Positions 1 to 8,062 of a stretch of 16,754 nucleotides of DNA are shown here, piece after piece. The notes beneath the pieces are model-generated. The model made no database searches and was not told where the DNA came from. It was given only the letters and a program-made list of their open reading frames with translations. Position numbers and translations under genes: made by a program. The stretch covers positions 1-16,754 of the forward strand of contig DASRJH010000235.1 of the NCBI GenBank assembly GCA_035649575.1, given 5' to 3'. Origin of the DNA: DASVAL01 sp035649575 (GTDB lineage: Bacteria; Planctomycetota; UBA1135; UBA2386). How positions within the stretch are numbered: the stretch's first letter is position 1; each line of letters starts with the position of its first letter.

Positions 1-1944
1 GTGCTCTGGTACGTGCACCGCATCGAGGAGAAGACACTCGGCGGCAGGCAGATGTACCGGGCGCCCGTGCTCGACGTCTATGCGCGGCAGGTGCTGTTCG
101 CCGATCCGGACGTCAGCGAGCTCGCGTCGGCTGCGTTCATCCCGGTGCGGTGCGTGATGGACCAGAAGCTCAGCGATCGCTTCCAGCTCAAACCGCTCGC
201 GTTCGTCGAGCCCGCGGTCGTCTTCCTCGACGGCGACGGCAACGTCGTGCACTTCGTAGAACGCATCCGGACCTTCCACGGCCAGTGGTTCGCCGACCTG
301 TGCGTGCGCGTGCTCGAGCACGCGAAGATCGAACTCAAGGGAGACACCGTCGACGAGCTGCGCGCGGTCGGCAAATGGCGCGAGGCCCTCGCGATGGCGA
401 GCAAGCAGGAGCCGATGACGGCAACCACCTGGCTCCAGGTGGCGCGGCTGCAGCGGCTGCTGCGCCAGCCCGAGCAGGCGCTCGACACCGTGCGCAAGGC
501 GCGTGCGGCGGCAACGCCGGCAAAGCAGGAGCCCGCCGAAGGCGAAGGTGATCGACCGCGGCCCGACCGGGCCCAGCAGCGCGCCGAGCAGCAGGCCCGG
601 CAGCGCGTGCTCGGCGACGCGGCCTGCGAGGAAGGCCTGATCCTGTCGATGATGGGGCAGCCGCTCGACGCCCAGCCGCTGCTCGAGCAGGCCTGGCGCA
701 GCCCGGGCGAACGCGCCGCGGAAGCCGGCTACTGGTATGCGCTCAACGCGCTGCGTTTGGGCGACGAGGTTGGCGCGATGCGGCGCTTTCTGCTCGCGGC
801 CAGGAAGGGCGGCGACACGCTGTTCGGCCGCCGCGCGCGGGCGAACGCGACGCTCGGCCCCGACGACCGGCCGCTCGGCGCCGCGTTCACGGGCTTCGAG
901 TCGCTGACCTACCTGCCCGAGTCCGCTTATGTCGGCCTGCAAAAGGACACGACCTGGCAGGGTGACCGCCTGACGCCCGACGCGATGGCGCGCGGGGGCG
1001 TCGAGTTCCTGCTCGCGCAACAGCGCGACGACGGCGGTTTCACCGACGCGCGCTACGCCTACTGGCCGAACAGCGAGATCACGCCGAACGTCTGGGTCGC
1101 GATCACGTCGATCGCGATGACGGCCCTGCTCGAGCACCGCGCCGCCCACGCGGATCTGCAGGCCCGCATCGACAAGGCACTGGCCCGCGGCGAAGCGTTC
1201 ATCCTCGATCCGAAGCGACTGAACCGCGGCGTCAACGAGGATTGCTACTCGGATGCCTACCGACTCATGTATCTGGCCCGCGCCGCGAACAGCAGCGACG
1301 GGCAAGCCCGCGCGCGCCTGATCGAGCGCATGAACGAAGTCGTGCAGGCCGCCGCCCAGCGTCAGAAGCCGAGCGGCTTCTGGGCCCACGAGTACGAGAA
1401 CGCGTTCGCGACGGGTGCCGTGCTGCAGGAAGCGCTGAACGCAAAGGCCGCGGGCGCGTCGGTGCCGACCGAGATGCTCGACAAGGCGGCCGCCGCGTTG
1501 CTGAGCGCGCGCACGCAGAACGGCACGTTCGTCTACGGCGGCAGCGCGCGCAAAGACCAGACGGGGAAACTCAAGGACAGCGCCGGTCGCATGCCGGTCT
1601 GCGAAGGTGGCCTGCTGCAGCTCGGCCGCAGCGACCTCGACAAGGTCCGCTTCGCGCTGCAGAACTTCTGGGATCACATGAAGAACCTCGAGGGGGTGCG
1701 CCGCAACGACTTCCACAGCGACGGTGAGCTCGGCGGCTTCTTCTTCTGGCACTCCGTCTTCCACGCGAGCGAGGTCGTCCGCATCCTTCCCCCCGAGGAG
1801 CAGGCTGCGCACTGGCAGCGCTTCCTCGAGCTGTTGCAGCAGATCCCCGAGATCGACGGAAGCTTCCTCGACAGCCACGAGCTGGGCCGCAGTTACGGCA
1901 CCGCGATGGCGCTGCTGACGCTGCGCAACTGCACGCGAGGATGA
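1..1944 (+). CDS. Thioredoxin-like / TPR-like / alpha-alpha toroid protein (5' partial)
   Basis: The function is not recognised, but three regions can be seen. Residues 1-108 look like the later part of a thioredoxin fold (strand LWYVH, then VRCVMD and AVVFLDGDGN). The CxxC redox site is absent; the corresponding stretch reads EEKTLGGRQM, so disulfide chemistry is unlikely. Residues about 115-285 are helical and TPR-like (ARLQRLLRQPEQALDTV, YALNALRLGDEVGAMRRF). From about 330 to the end there is an alpha/alpha toroid of the prenyltransferase/squalene-cyclase repeat type, with LLAQQRDDGGF at about 337-347 and GRSYGTAMALLTL near the C-terminus. No DxDD cyclase motif is seen, so it is probably a structural or glycan/protein-binding toroid. 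The GTG at base 1 is almost certainly an internal valine: the first strand of the thioredoxin fold begins there and the part before it is missing. The stop is TGA at 1942. The gene lies 40 bases upstream of the NUDIX-MBL gene on the same strand. Confidence 0.8.
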   Translation: MLWYVHRIEEKTLGGRQMYRAPVLDVYARQVLFADPDVSELASAAFIPVRCVMDQKLSDRFQLKPLAFVEPAVVFLDGDGNVVHFVERIRTFHGQWFADLCVRVLEHAKIELKGDTVDELRAVGKWREALAMASKQEPMTATTWLQVARLQRLLRQPEQALDTVRKARAAATPAKQEPAEGEGDRPRPDRAQQRAEQQARQRVLGDAACEEGLILSMMGQPLDAQPLLEQAWRSPGERAAEAGYWYALNALRLGDEVGAMRRFLLAARKGGDTLFGRRARANATLGPDDRPLGAAFTGFESLTYLPESAYVGLQKDTTWQGDRLTPDAMARGGVEFLLAQQRDDGGFTDARYAYWPNSEITPNVWVAITSIAMTALLEHRAAHADLQARIDKALARGEAFILDPKRLNRGVNEDCYSDAYRLMYLARAANSSDGQARARLIERMNEVVQAAAQRQKPSGFWAHEYENAFATGAVLQEALNAKAAGASVPTEMLDKAAAALLSARTQNGTFVYGGSARKDQTGKLKDSAGRMPVCEGGLLQLGRSDLDKVRFALQNFWDHMKNLEGVRRNDFHSDGELGGFFFWHSVFHASEVVRILPPEEQAAHWQRFLELLQQIPEIDGSFLDSHELGRSYGTAMALLTLRNCTRG

Positions 1945-1984
1945 TCGACCGCGTCCAGGACGCTTGGTAGGCTCGTCGCTGCCG

Positions 1985-3511
1985 ATGAGCCGACGCACCG
2001 CCGCCGCCCTGCTGCTGACCCGCGGCGAAGGCTCCGCACTCACGATCTACCTCGGCGAGCGATCGCCCGAGCTGCGCTACTTCGGCGGCTACTGGGCGCT
2101 GCCGGGCGGAACCGTCGGCGACGAGGATCGGCTGTCCGGCGACGAGCACGCGGCGCTGCAGTCCTGCGCGCACCGCGAACTGTTCGAGGAACTCGGTCTC
2201 TTGCGTCACACGTTGCCGGCCCCGCGCGCGGAGCGTCAAGTCCTGCGCCCGCTGCGCGAGCAGCTGCTCGCTTACGAGCGCAGCGAGGACAGGAAGACCC
2301 AGCCGTCGCCGTGGCCGTCCGTGATCGCCGGCGCAACACCGGGCCTGCCGCTGCGCGCGCTATGCCGCATCGAAACGCCGCCGTTCGCTCCGGTCCGCTA
2401 CGACACGGTGTTCTTCCACGTGCCGCTCGAGGATTGCACGGCCGGGACCGCGGGCGCACAACCGGACCTCTGGCCCGGCGAGCTCACGCAGGGTCGCTTC
2501 TGGTCGCCGCTGCAGGCGCTCGCCGCGTGGCGCACAGGCGCCCTCGTGATCGCGCCGCCGGTCGTGATCCTGCTCGAACACCTCGCGCGCGCCGCCGGCT
2601 TCGAGGACTTCGCGGCCGACATTGCGCTGACGACGAAGGGCTATCGCGAGGGCCGCCTGCACCGCGTGCGGTTCTCGCCAGGTATCGTGCTCGCGCCGCT
2701 GCGCACACCGACGCTGCCGCCCGCGACGACGACGAACTGCTACATCGTCGGCACCGACCGCCTCTGGGTCGTCGACCCCGGGTCGCCGGACAAGGACGAG
2801 CAGCAGCGGTTGCTGGACCTGCTCGCCGAGCTCACGGTCGCGGGCGCCACGGTCGAGGGCATCCTCGCGACGCACCACCACATCGACCACATCGGTGGCA
2901 TCAACGCATTGAGCCAGCGGCTCGATCTGCCCGTGCGCGGCCACCCGCTGACGCTGTCGCGTCTGCCGCCGGGCTTCCGCAAGGGCGAACCGCTCGACCA
3001 CGGTCAGCGTGTGCCGCTCGGCAAGGCGCCCGACGGCAGCGGCGGCTGGGAGCTGCTCGCGATCCACACGCCGGGTCACGACCGCGGCCACCTGTGCTTC
3101 CGCGAGTCGCGCTACGGCGCGATGCTCGTCGGCGACATGTTGTCGACGGTCAGCACGATCATCGTCGACCCGCCCGAAGGCCACCTCGCCACCTACCTGC
3201 ACAGCCTCGAACAGCTGCTGCTCGGCCCGATGACGACGCTCTATCCGGCGCACGGTCCCGCGATGCGCGATGGCCACCGGCTCGTGAAGCAGTATCTGCG
3301 GCACCGGCGGCAGCGCGAGACGAGTCTCGTGCAGGCGCTGCAGCAGGGTGGCGGCACGGTCGACGAGCTGCTGCCGAAGGTCTACTGGGACGCCGACCAG
3401 AAGCTCTGGCGTTACGCCGCGCGTTCGCTGCTCGCAGGTCTGCAGAAGCTGCAGCAGGAAGGACGCGCTGTGGAATCCGGCGGGCGGTGGTCGTGGGCAG
3501 GGGCTCCGTGA
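1985..3511 (+). CDS. NUDIX hydrolase fused to LACTB2-like metallo-beta-lactamase
   Basis: This is a two-enzyme fusion of 508 residues. The N-terminal NUDIX domain (about 5-200) has GYWALPGG at 35-42 and the metal-binding end of a NUDIX box, RELFEELG, at 64-71. The spacing from the GG is longer than the classical GX5EX7REUXEEXGU, resembling NUDT19-type proteins. The C-terminal metallo-beta-lactamase domain (about 230-435) keeps the two-zinc ligands: HHHIDH at 297-302 (HxHxDH), H365 in TPGH, D384 in VGDML and H423 in YPAHGP. It is followed by a winged-helix-like tail (436-495) as in LACTB2 hydrolases/endoribonucleases. NUDIX domains cleave nucleoside diphosphate derivatives such as CoA or ADP-ribose. 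LACTB2-type MBLs cleave RNA or thioesters. The joint substrate is unknown. ATG at 1985 is preferred because the NUDIX strand AAALLLTRG follows directly; an in-frame TTG at 1964 would add seven residues. Confidence 0.85.
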   Translation: MSRRTAAALLLTRGEGSALTIYLGERSPELRYFGGYWALPGGTVGDEDRLSGDEHAALQSCAHRELFEELGLLRHTLPAPRAERQVLRPLREQLLAYERSEDRKTQPSPWPSVIAGATPGLPLRALCRIETPPFAPVRYDTVFFHVPLEDCTAGTAGAQPDLWPGELTQGRFWSPLQALAAWRTGALVIAPPVVILLEHLARAAGFEDFAADIALTTKGYREGRLHRVRFSPGIVLAPLRTPTLPPATTTNCYIVGTDRLWVVDPGSPDKDEQQRLLDLLAELTVAGATVEGILATHHHIDHIGGINALSQRLDLPVRGHPLTLSRLPPGFRKGEPLDHGQRVPLGKAPDGSGGWELLAIHTPGHDRGHLCFRESRYGAMLVGDMLSTVSTIIVDPPEGHLATYLHSLEQLLLGPMTTLYPAHGPAMRDGHRLVKQYLRHRRQRETSLVQALQQGGGTVDELLPKVYWDADQKLWRYAARSLLAGLQKLQQEGRAVESGGRWSWAGAP

Positions 3512-3516
3512 GGTGA

Positions 3517-3538
3517 GCGCGCTTCGCGCCGAGCGCGT
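3517..3538. terminator. Candidate hairpin between convergent genes
   Basis: This is a GC-only hairpin in the 41-base gap between the NUDIX-MBL stop and the Rpn-family stop. The arm CGCGCT (3518-3523) pairs with AGCGCG (3532-3537) around an 8-base loop; an alternative 5-bp stem, GCGCG/CGCGC, has loop CTT. There is no T-tract on either strand, so intrinsic termination is uncertain. Confidence 0.3.
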
Positions 3539-3552
3539 GAGTGCGGTCAAGC

Positions 3553-4554
3553 TCAGCTCAGCGTGGCGACGAGGGTCTTGGCCCTGAGGATGCGGCGTGC
3601 CCAGCGATCGAGATCCGTTCCAGTCGCGGCGGCGAGCCGGGCCAACACGGTCGCGGGCAGCGGCCCGAAGCGCTCCTCCAGCAGGGCCTTCAGCAACGCT
3701 CTCTGTCCCTTGCGGACGCCCTTGCGGACGCCCTTGCGGAACAGTCTCTCACCTGTGGTCAGTTCGGTCATGTAGTACGCCTCAGTCGTGGGGTGGATGC
3801 TCGTGTAAGCAGCCTGCAGTCGTCGCGGATCATCGCGACTCACTGCAAAGACGTAGGATACCAATCGGCGCACGATCGACTCACCGCCTGGCATCGCCAT
3901 CAGTCTGCGATAGTAGCCTGTCCAGCTACGCAGCAGCGTCGCCATGTCCCGGCAACCGCGCACGGCCTGCAGGTGCAACAACGGCAGCAGCGATGGCAGC
4001 GGCAGGCGACGGCGAACCAGCCGACGAACCCTGCGCGCATTCAGCACTTCGAGCTCGAACGAGAAACTCGGCAGCGCGCTGCAGAAGCGCAGCGACCGCG
4101 GCAGGTCGATCAACCGGTGAAGCTGGCGTGGGCCGCACCACGTGTGCCGGCCGTGGAACAGCACGAACGGCATCACCGCGGGCAGGAATCTGGACTTCGG
4201 ATGGTCGGCGAGCCACCGTTCCCAGATGCGCATGACGTAGCCCGCCACCTGGAACACGGTGAGCCGATAGGGCCCTGACTTGTGTTCGAGCAGCAGGTAG
4301 ATGAGCGTCCCGCTGCCCTTCAGCCGAGCGGAGAAGATCAAGTCCGCCTGCTGGGTCCGCAGCCGCTCGTCGACGAAGGAGCGGTCGACCGCGCGCAACG
4401 AGGACCAGTCGATCCGAAGCGCGCAACGCGCGGGCATGAGATGCCGCAGCAACTCCGCGGCGCGAGCTGGCGCCCCGAAGATGCCGCGGAACAGCGCGTC
4501 GTGCGGACTCGGCGGCGGGCGCCGCCTGGTCCGGATCCGGGTTCCGTGGTGCAT
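3553..4554 (-). CDS. Rpn family recombination-promoting nuclease / PD-(D/E)XK putative transposase
   Basis: This 333-residue protein matches the Transposase_31/YhgA-like (Rpn) family. Members are PD-(D/E)XK-fold DNA endonucleases reported to stimulate RecA-independent recombination; despite the 'transposase' label, most are not in IS elements. Family hallmarks are PHDALFRGIF at 17-26, SFVDERLR at 59-66 and ADLIF with D71. LIYLLLEHKS follows, with E90 and K92, which fits the D...ExK active site. GYVMRIWERWL and a C-terminal RKG-rich helix followed by LLEERFGPLP complete the DUF4351-like end. All catalytic positions are intact and the length is normal for the family, so it looks functional. No terminal inverted repeats or target duplications were noticed around it. 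By eye its bases are less GC-biased at third positions than its neighbours', which may reflect transfer. It is convergent with the gene to its left and divergent from the ABC operon. Confidence 0.88.
   Translation of the reverse strand: MHHGTRIRTRRRPPPSPHDALFRGIFGAPARAAELLRHLMPARCALRIDWSSLRAVDRSFVDERLRTQQADLIFSARLKGSGTLIYLLLEHKSGPYRLTVFQVAGYVMRIWERWLADHPKSRFLPAVMPFVLFHGRHTWCGPRQLHRLIDLPRSLRFCSALPSFSFELEVLNARRVRRLVRRRLPLPSLLPLLHLQAVRGCRDMATLLRSWTGYYRRLMAMPGGESIVRRLVSYVFAVSRDDPRRLQAAYTSIHPTTEAYYMTELTTGERLFRKGVRKGVRKGQRALLKALLEERFGPLPATVLARLAAATGTDLDRWARRILRAKTLVATLS
3707..3740. repeat. 12-bp in-frame tandem repeat inside the Rpn-family gene
   Basis: The unit CCCTTGCGGACG occurs at 3707-3718 and 3719-3730, with a partial third copy from 3731. 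On the coding strand it encodes the repeated tetrapeptide RKGV/RKGQ (residues about 273-284). The period is a multiple of three, so copy-number slippage would lengthen or shorten a basic helix without breaking the frame. Variable [RK]xG repeats just before the C-terminal helical region are common in this family. Confidence 0.85.
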
Positions 4555-4696
4555 GCCGCTGTGTGCACCGCGATCGGCAGCGGGGGCAGTTCTCTTCGAG
4601 AATCCCGAACGACCGCACTTCGGGCACCTGCCCGATGACGGCTGGCCGAACGTTGGCTGCGACCAGCAGGTGGAGTAGCGTCAACCCGGCACCGGG

Positions 4697-5353
4697 ATGA
4701 TCCGCTTCCAAGACGTCTCGAAGACCTACACGCAGGGTGCCCGGCAAGTACAGGCGCTGTCCCACGTCACGCACACGATCGAGCGCGGCGAATTCGTCGC
4801 GGTCATGGGACCGAGCGGCTCGGGCAAGTCGACGTTCCTGCACCTCGCGGCCGGTCTCGACCTGCCGACCTCGGGCCAGTTGTTCGTCGATGGCGCGGCA
4901 ACGCACGCGATGAGCGACGACGAACTGACGCACCTGCGGCGCAACCGCACGGGCCTCGTGTTCCAGTTCTTCAATCTCGTGCCGACGCTGACCGTGCTCG
5001 AGAACACGGCGCTGCCGCTCCTGATCGCGGGGCACCGGCTCGCGGCCGTGCACGCGCGCGCCGAGGCGCTGCTCGAGCGCGTCGGTCTGCGCGACCGGCT
5101 GCAGCACCTGCCCGAGGAGCTCTCGGGCGGTGAGATCCAGCGCGTCGCGATCGCGCGCGCTCTGGTCACCGATCCGCAAGTGCTGCTCGCCGACGAACCG
5201 ACGGGCAACCTCGACTCCGCGACCGGCGGCGAGATCCTCGCGTTGTTGGCCGCGACGAGCAAGGAGCGCACGGTCGTCATGGTCACGCACGACGCGAAGG
5301 CGGCGGCCATCGCCGAGCGGCGCATCGAATTGCGCGACGGGCGGCTCGGCTGA
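4697..5353 (+). CDS. ABC transporter ATP-binding protein, LolD/MacB type
   Basis: This 218-residue nucleotide-binding subunit hydrolyses ATP on the cytoplasmic face and drives the permease encoded next. All motifs are intact: Walker A GPSGSGKST (38-46), Q-loop VFQFFNL (Q90), ABC signature LSGGE (142-146) followed by IQRVAIARAL, Walker B LLADEP (163-168), D-loop NLDS and switch His198 in VTHD. The short length and the LVFQFFNLVPTLTVLEN region are typical of the LolD/MacB/FtsE-like family that works with FtsX-fold permeases. An in-frame TAG at 4676-4678 limits the start, and ATG 4697 is the first start after it. No clear Shine-Dalgarno sequence is seen. Its TGA overlaps the permease ATG by one base (TGATG), indicating translational coupling. 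The substrate cannot be read from sequence; lipoproteins, lipids or small molecules are possible. The 142-base gap upstream, shared with the divergent Rpn gene, should hold the promoter, but no clear -35/-10 was found. Confidence 0.93.
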   Translation: MIRFQDVSKTYTQGARQVQALSHVTHTIERGEFVAVMGPSGSGKSTFLHLAAGLDLPTSGQLFVDGAATHAMSDDELTHLRRNRTGLVFQFFNLVPTLTVLENTALPLLIAGHRLAAVHARAEALLERVGLRDRLQHLPEELSGGEIQRVAIARALVTDPQVLLADEPTGNLDSATGGEILALLAATSKERTVVMVTHDAKAAAIAERRIELRDGRLG

Positions 5354-7917
5354 TGGCCGGCAATCTCGGCAATCTGCTGCGCTACCTGAGCATCCGCCAC
5401 CTGCTGCGCCATCGGCTGCGAACGCTGCTCGGCTTCTTCGCCATAGCACTCGGTGTGGCGCTCTACGTCTCGGCCGAAGTCGCGAACACGAGCGTCATCG
5501 CGGCACTCGAGGACTCGGGCCGAGAGTTGTCGGGCCGCGCCGAATGGCAGGTGATGCGCGGCCACTCGCTCGGCATCGAGACCGCGATGTTGGCCAAGGT
5601 GCGCGCAATCGAGGGCGCCGTCGCCGCCCCCGTGATCCAGACCAGCGCCGCGATGGTCGCACCGGCGAAGGCGTCGCTGCTGCTGCTCGGTGTCGACTTC
5701 GCGAGCGACGCCATGCTGCGTCTGTGGCGACCCTCCGATGCGGCCGCGGCGGCGCCCATCGATGCGGCCACGGTGTTCGCGACGCTGACGACACCGAATG
5801 CGATCCTGTTGGCGCGGCCGCTCGCCGAACGGTTGGCCGTCAGGCGCGGCGACGCGGTCACGCTCGACACGCGGGCCGGCAGGCAGGAGCTCGTCGTCAC
5901 GGGCCTGCTCGAGCCCGAGGGTCCCGTGCGCGCGGTCGGCGGCGACCTCGGCGTGATCGGCATCGGCCAGGCACAGCGCCTGTTCCGCAGCGAGGGCATC
6001 GTGGATCGCATCGACGTCGCGGGCGCGAGCCGAGAAGCGCTTCTCGCCGCCTGTCCGGGCTGCGTCGTCGAACCGGTGCGACGTTTCGAGCCACTCGTCG
6101 AAGACAGTCTCGCGCGACTGCGTTCGCTGGTCGCGATCAGCCTGATCGCGGTGCTCGTCGGCATCTTCATCGTCTACAACACCGTGGCGGTCGCGGTCGT
6201 CGAACGCTTCAAGGAGATCGGCACGCTGCGCGCGATCGGGGCGACGCGCGCCGAGATCCAGCGCACGCTGCTCGTCGAGTGGGCGATCGTCGGCGCGTTC
6301 GGTTCCGTCGCCGGCGTCGCGGGCGGCTGGCTGCTGGCGAAGCTGCTCGTCGACTTCACGGCGGAATCGTTCAACGTGCTCGCGCAGGTCGTGCACGTGC
6401 GGGCCATCGTGATCGAACCGACGACGGTCCTCGTGGGCCTCGCGCTCGGCCTGTCGGCGACGCTCGCGGCAGCCTGGCTGCCGGTGCGTCGCGCGCTGCA
6501 GCACCCACCAGTCGCGATCCTGCGCGCGCACGACTTCCGTCGCCGCGAGTCGTTTCGCAGCGTGTTCGTGCTCGGCGTGTTGTGCCTCGTCGCCGGCGCG
6601 TGCCTGATCTGGGCGCTGCGGCACTGGATGACCGCGGGTCTCGTCTCGACGGGACTGTTCTTCCTCGGCCTGGCGCTCGCGCTGCCGCAGCTCACGACCT
6701 GGATCGCGCGCCGCTGCCGGCCCCTGCTCGCGAGGTTGTGCCGCGTCGAGGGCTTCCTCGCGGCCGACAACACGGCCAAGTTCCCACAGCGCACCGCGCT
6801 GACCGTCACGGCGCTCGGGGGTGCTCTGGCGATGATGGTCGCGTCCGCGACGTTCATCGAGAGCTTCCGCACAGCTAGCATGCGCTGGCTCGAGTACACG
6901 CTGCCGTTCGACCTCGCGGTCTCGTCGACCGATCTCTCGCGCGCGATCTACGGCGGCAACCCGTTTCCGGCCGCGATCGCCGCGGAAGTCGCGCGCCAGC
7001 CAGCTGTCGCCGACTGCTACGCCGTGCGCGCCGGTTTCTGCGACGTCGACGGCCGCAACGTGATGGTCGTCGCGGTCGAGATGGCGGGGTTCGCGCGAGC
7101 CCAGGCGCTGCGGCCCGAACATGCCTCGCGGCGCCGGTTCGAGGAGAAGGGCATCCTGCCGGGTCTGCTCGCGGGCGACGGGTTGTGCATCTCGGACAAC
7201 TTCGCGCACCTGTATGGCTGTCGGCCCGGCGACACGGTGTCGATCGCGACGCGGGCAGGGCCGAAGTCCTTCCGCGTGCTTGCGACGGTCGAGGACTACT
7301 CGTGGCCGCGCGGCTGCGTCGTCGTGGACCTGGCCGCCTACCGCAAGCTGTTCGACGACACGACGCTCAGCTACGTCGACGTCGTGCTGCGCCCCGGCGT
7401 CGCGCGCGACGAAGCGCGGGCCCAACTCGCGCAGGCACTCGGCGGCGCCTACTCGGTCTACGTGTTCGCGCGGTCCGACATCCAGCAGATCGCCGGCGAC
7501 GCGCTCGACCGGTTGATGGCGTTGTCGAACGTGCAGGTGCTGATCGCGCTCGTGATCGGATTGCTCGGCATCGTGAACACGCTGTGGATCTCGGTGCTGC
7601 ACCGCACGCGCGAAGTGGGTCTGCTGCGCGCGATCGGCATGACGCGCGCCCAGATCGCGCGCACGGTCGTGCTCGAGGCGCTGCTCATGGCGACCGTCGG
7701 CGGCGGGGTCGGCATCGCGCTCGGCCTTCTGGGCGGCTGGTATCCGCTGCGCCTGTTCACGCTGCAGATGACCGGGTTCTGGACGCCGATGGTCGTGCCA
7801 TGGGGCTACGTCGCGGCTGCCGGCGGCCTGTCGCTCGCGATCGGCGCCGCCGCGGCGTGGGCACCCGCCCGCCGCGCGTCGCGGCTCGATGTGCTCGACG
7901 CGATCGGCTACGAGTAA
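5353..7917 (+). CDS. FtsX-domain ABC transporter permease (10 TM, two FtsX domains)
   Basis: This 854-residue inner-membrane permease is the partner of the ATPase upstream. Hydrophobic segments lie near 24-44, 259-283, 309-334, 357-378, 404-424, 428-450, 480-501, 727-748, 773-795 and 818-838. Two large extracytoplasmic regions, about 45-255 and 502-725, resemble MacB periplasmic core domains. Each half carries the cytoplasmic FtsX coupling motif: KEIGTLRAIGATRAEI at 287-302 and REVGLLRAIGMTRAQI at 753-768. The TM1-periplasmic-TM3 order is repeated, so it is a fused, pseudo-dimeric permease like the YbbP/DUF-type exporters. It is not a single-unit LolC or MacB. No membrane-fusion protein or outer-membrane channel gene is adjacent. 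Substrates of the family include lipoproteins and amphipathic compounds; the one here is not determinable. The stop is TAA at 7915. Confidence 0.92.
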   Translation: MAGNLGNLLRYLSIRHLLRHRLRTLLGFFAIALGVALYVSAEVANTSVIAALEDSGRELSGRAEWQVMRGHSLGIETAMLAKVRAIEGAVAAPVIQTSAAMVAPAKASLLLLGVDFASDAMLRLWRPSDAAAAAPIDAATVFATLTTPNAILLARPLAERLAVRRGDAVTLDTRAGRQELVVTGLLEPEGPVRAVGGDLGVIGIGQAQRLFRSEGIVDRIDVAGASREALLAACPGCVVEPVRRFEPLVEDSLARLRSLVAISLIAVLVGIFIVYNTVAVAVVERFKEIGTLRAIGATRAEIQRTLLVEWAIVGAFGSVAGVAGGWLLAKLLVDFTAESFNVLAQVVHVRAIVIEPTTVLVGLALGLSATLAAAWLPVRRALQHPPVAILRAHDFRRRESFRSVFVLGVLCLVAGACLIWALRHWMTAGLVSTGLFFLGLALALPQLTTWIARRCRPLLARLCRVEGFLAADNTAKFPQRTALTVTALGGALAMMVASATFIESFRTASMRWLEYTLPFDLAVSSTDLSRAIYGGNPFPAAIAAEVARQPAVADCYAVRAGFCDVDGRNVMVVAVEMAGFARAQALRPEHASRRRFEEKGILPGLLAGDGLCISDNFAHLYGCRPGDTVSIATRAGPKSFRVLATVEDYSWPRGCVVVDLAAYRKLFDDTTLSYVDVVLRPGVARDEARAQLAQALGGAYSVYVFARSDIQQIAGDALDRLMALSNVQVLIALVIGLLGIVNTLWISVLHRTREVGLLRAIGMTRAQIARTVVLEALLMATVGGGVGIALGLLGGWYPLRLFTLQMTGFWTPMVVPWGYVAAAGGLSLAIGAAAAWAPARRASRLDVLDAIGYE

Positions 7918-7955
7918 CGCCGGGCCGGCGCAGCCCCGGGTTTGCAGGCCCCAAG

Positions 7956-8017
7956 GAACGCCGCCGCGGGGCTGGCTGCGGGTTTTCGCTGGAGTAGGCC
8001 CCCGCGCAGCGGCGTTC
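7956..8017. terminator. Long inverted repeat between convergent genes, candidate bidirectional terminator
   Basis: The left arm GAACGCCGC-CGCGGGG (7956-7971) pairs with the right arm CCCCGCG-CA-GCGGCGTTC (8000-8017). This gives a 9-bp outer and a 7-bp inner stem with a two-base bulge, around a loop of about 28 bases. It begins 39 bases after the permease stop and lies before the convergent secreted-protein stop. There are no strong T-tracts, but the symmetry would serve both transcripts. Confidence 0.5.
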
Positions 8018-8036
8018 GAGCATCACGTAAGCCTGG

Positions 8037-8053
8037 TCGCCTCGCAGAGGCGA
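8037..8053 (-). terminator. Hairpin just downstream of the secreted-protein gene
   Basis: A perfect 7-bp stem, TCGCCTC/GAGGCGA, with a 3-base loop (GCA) sits about 10 bases past the stop of the minus-strand secreted-protein gene. No U-tract follows on that strand. It may act as a terminator or as 3'-end protection. Confidence 0.4.
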
Positions 8054-8062
8054 GCTGGCTCA

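Noticed and set aside
994..1940. Squalene-hopene cyclase or prenyltransferase enzyme
   Set aside because: The QQxxDGGF-type repeat is present, but no DxDD acid motif or prenyltransferase zinc site was recognised, and the length and fusion differ. Only the fold is claimed.
2360..3550. Minus-strand open frame of 396 codons opposite the NUDIX-MBL gene
   Set aside because: No motifs; it is explained by codon bias of the real gene, whose two catalytic sites are intact.
3707..3740. CRISPR-like or satellite array
   Set aside because: Fewer than three 12-bp units, contiguous without spacers, in frame within a coding sequence.
3553..4554. Insertion sequence around the 'transposase' gene
   Set aside because: Rpn-family genes are often labelled transposase, but no flanking inverted repeats or target-site duplications were seen.
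4726..7602. Minus-strand open frame of 958 codons across the ABC exporter genes
   Set aside because: It is the shadow of two genes with complete family motifs. The composition is Arg/Asp/His/Gln-rich and non-protein-like.
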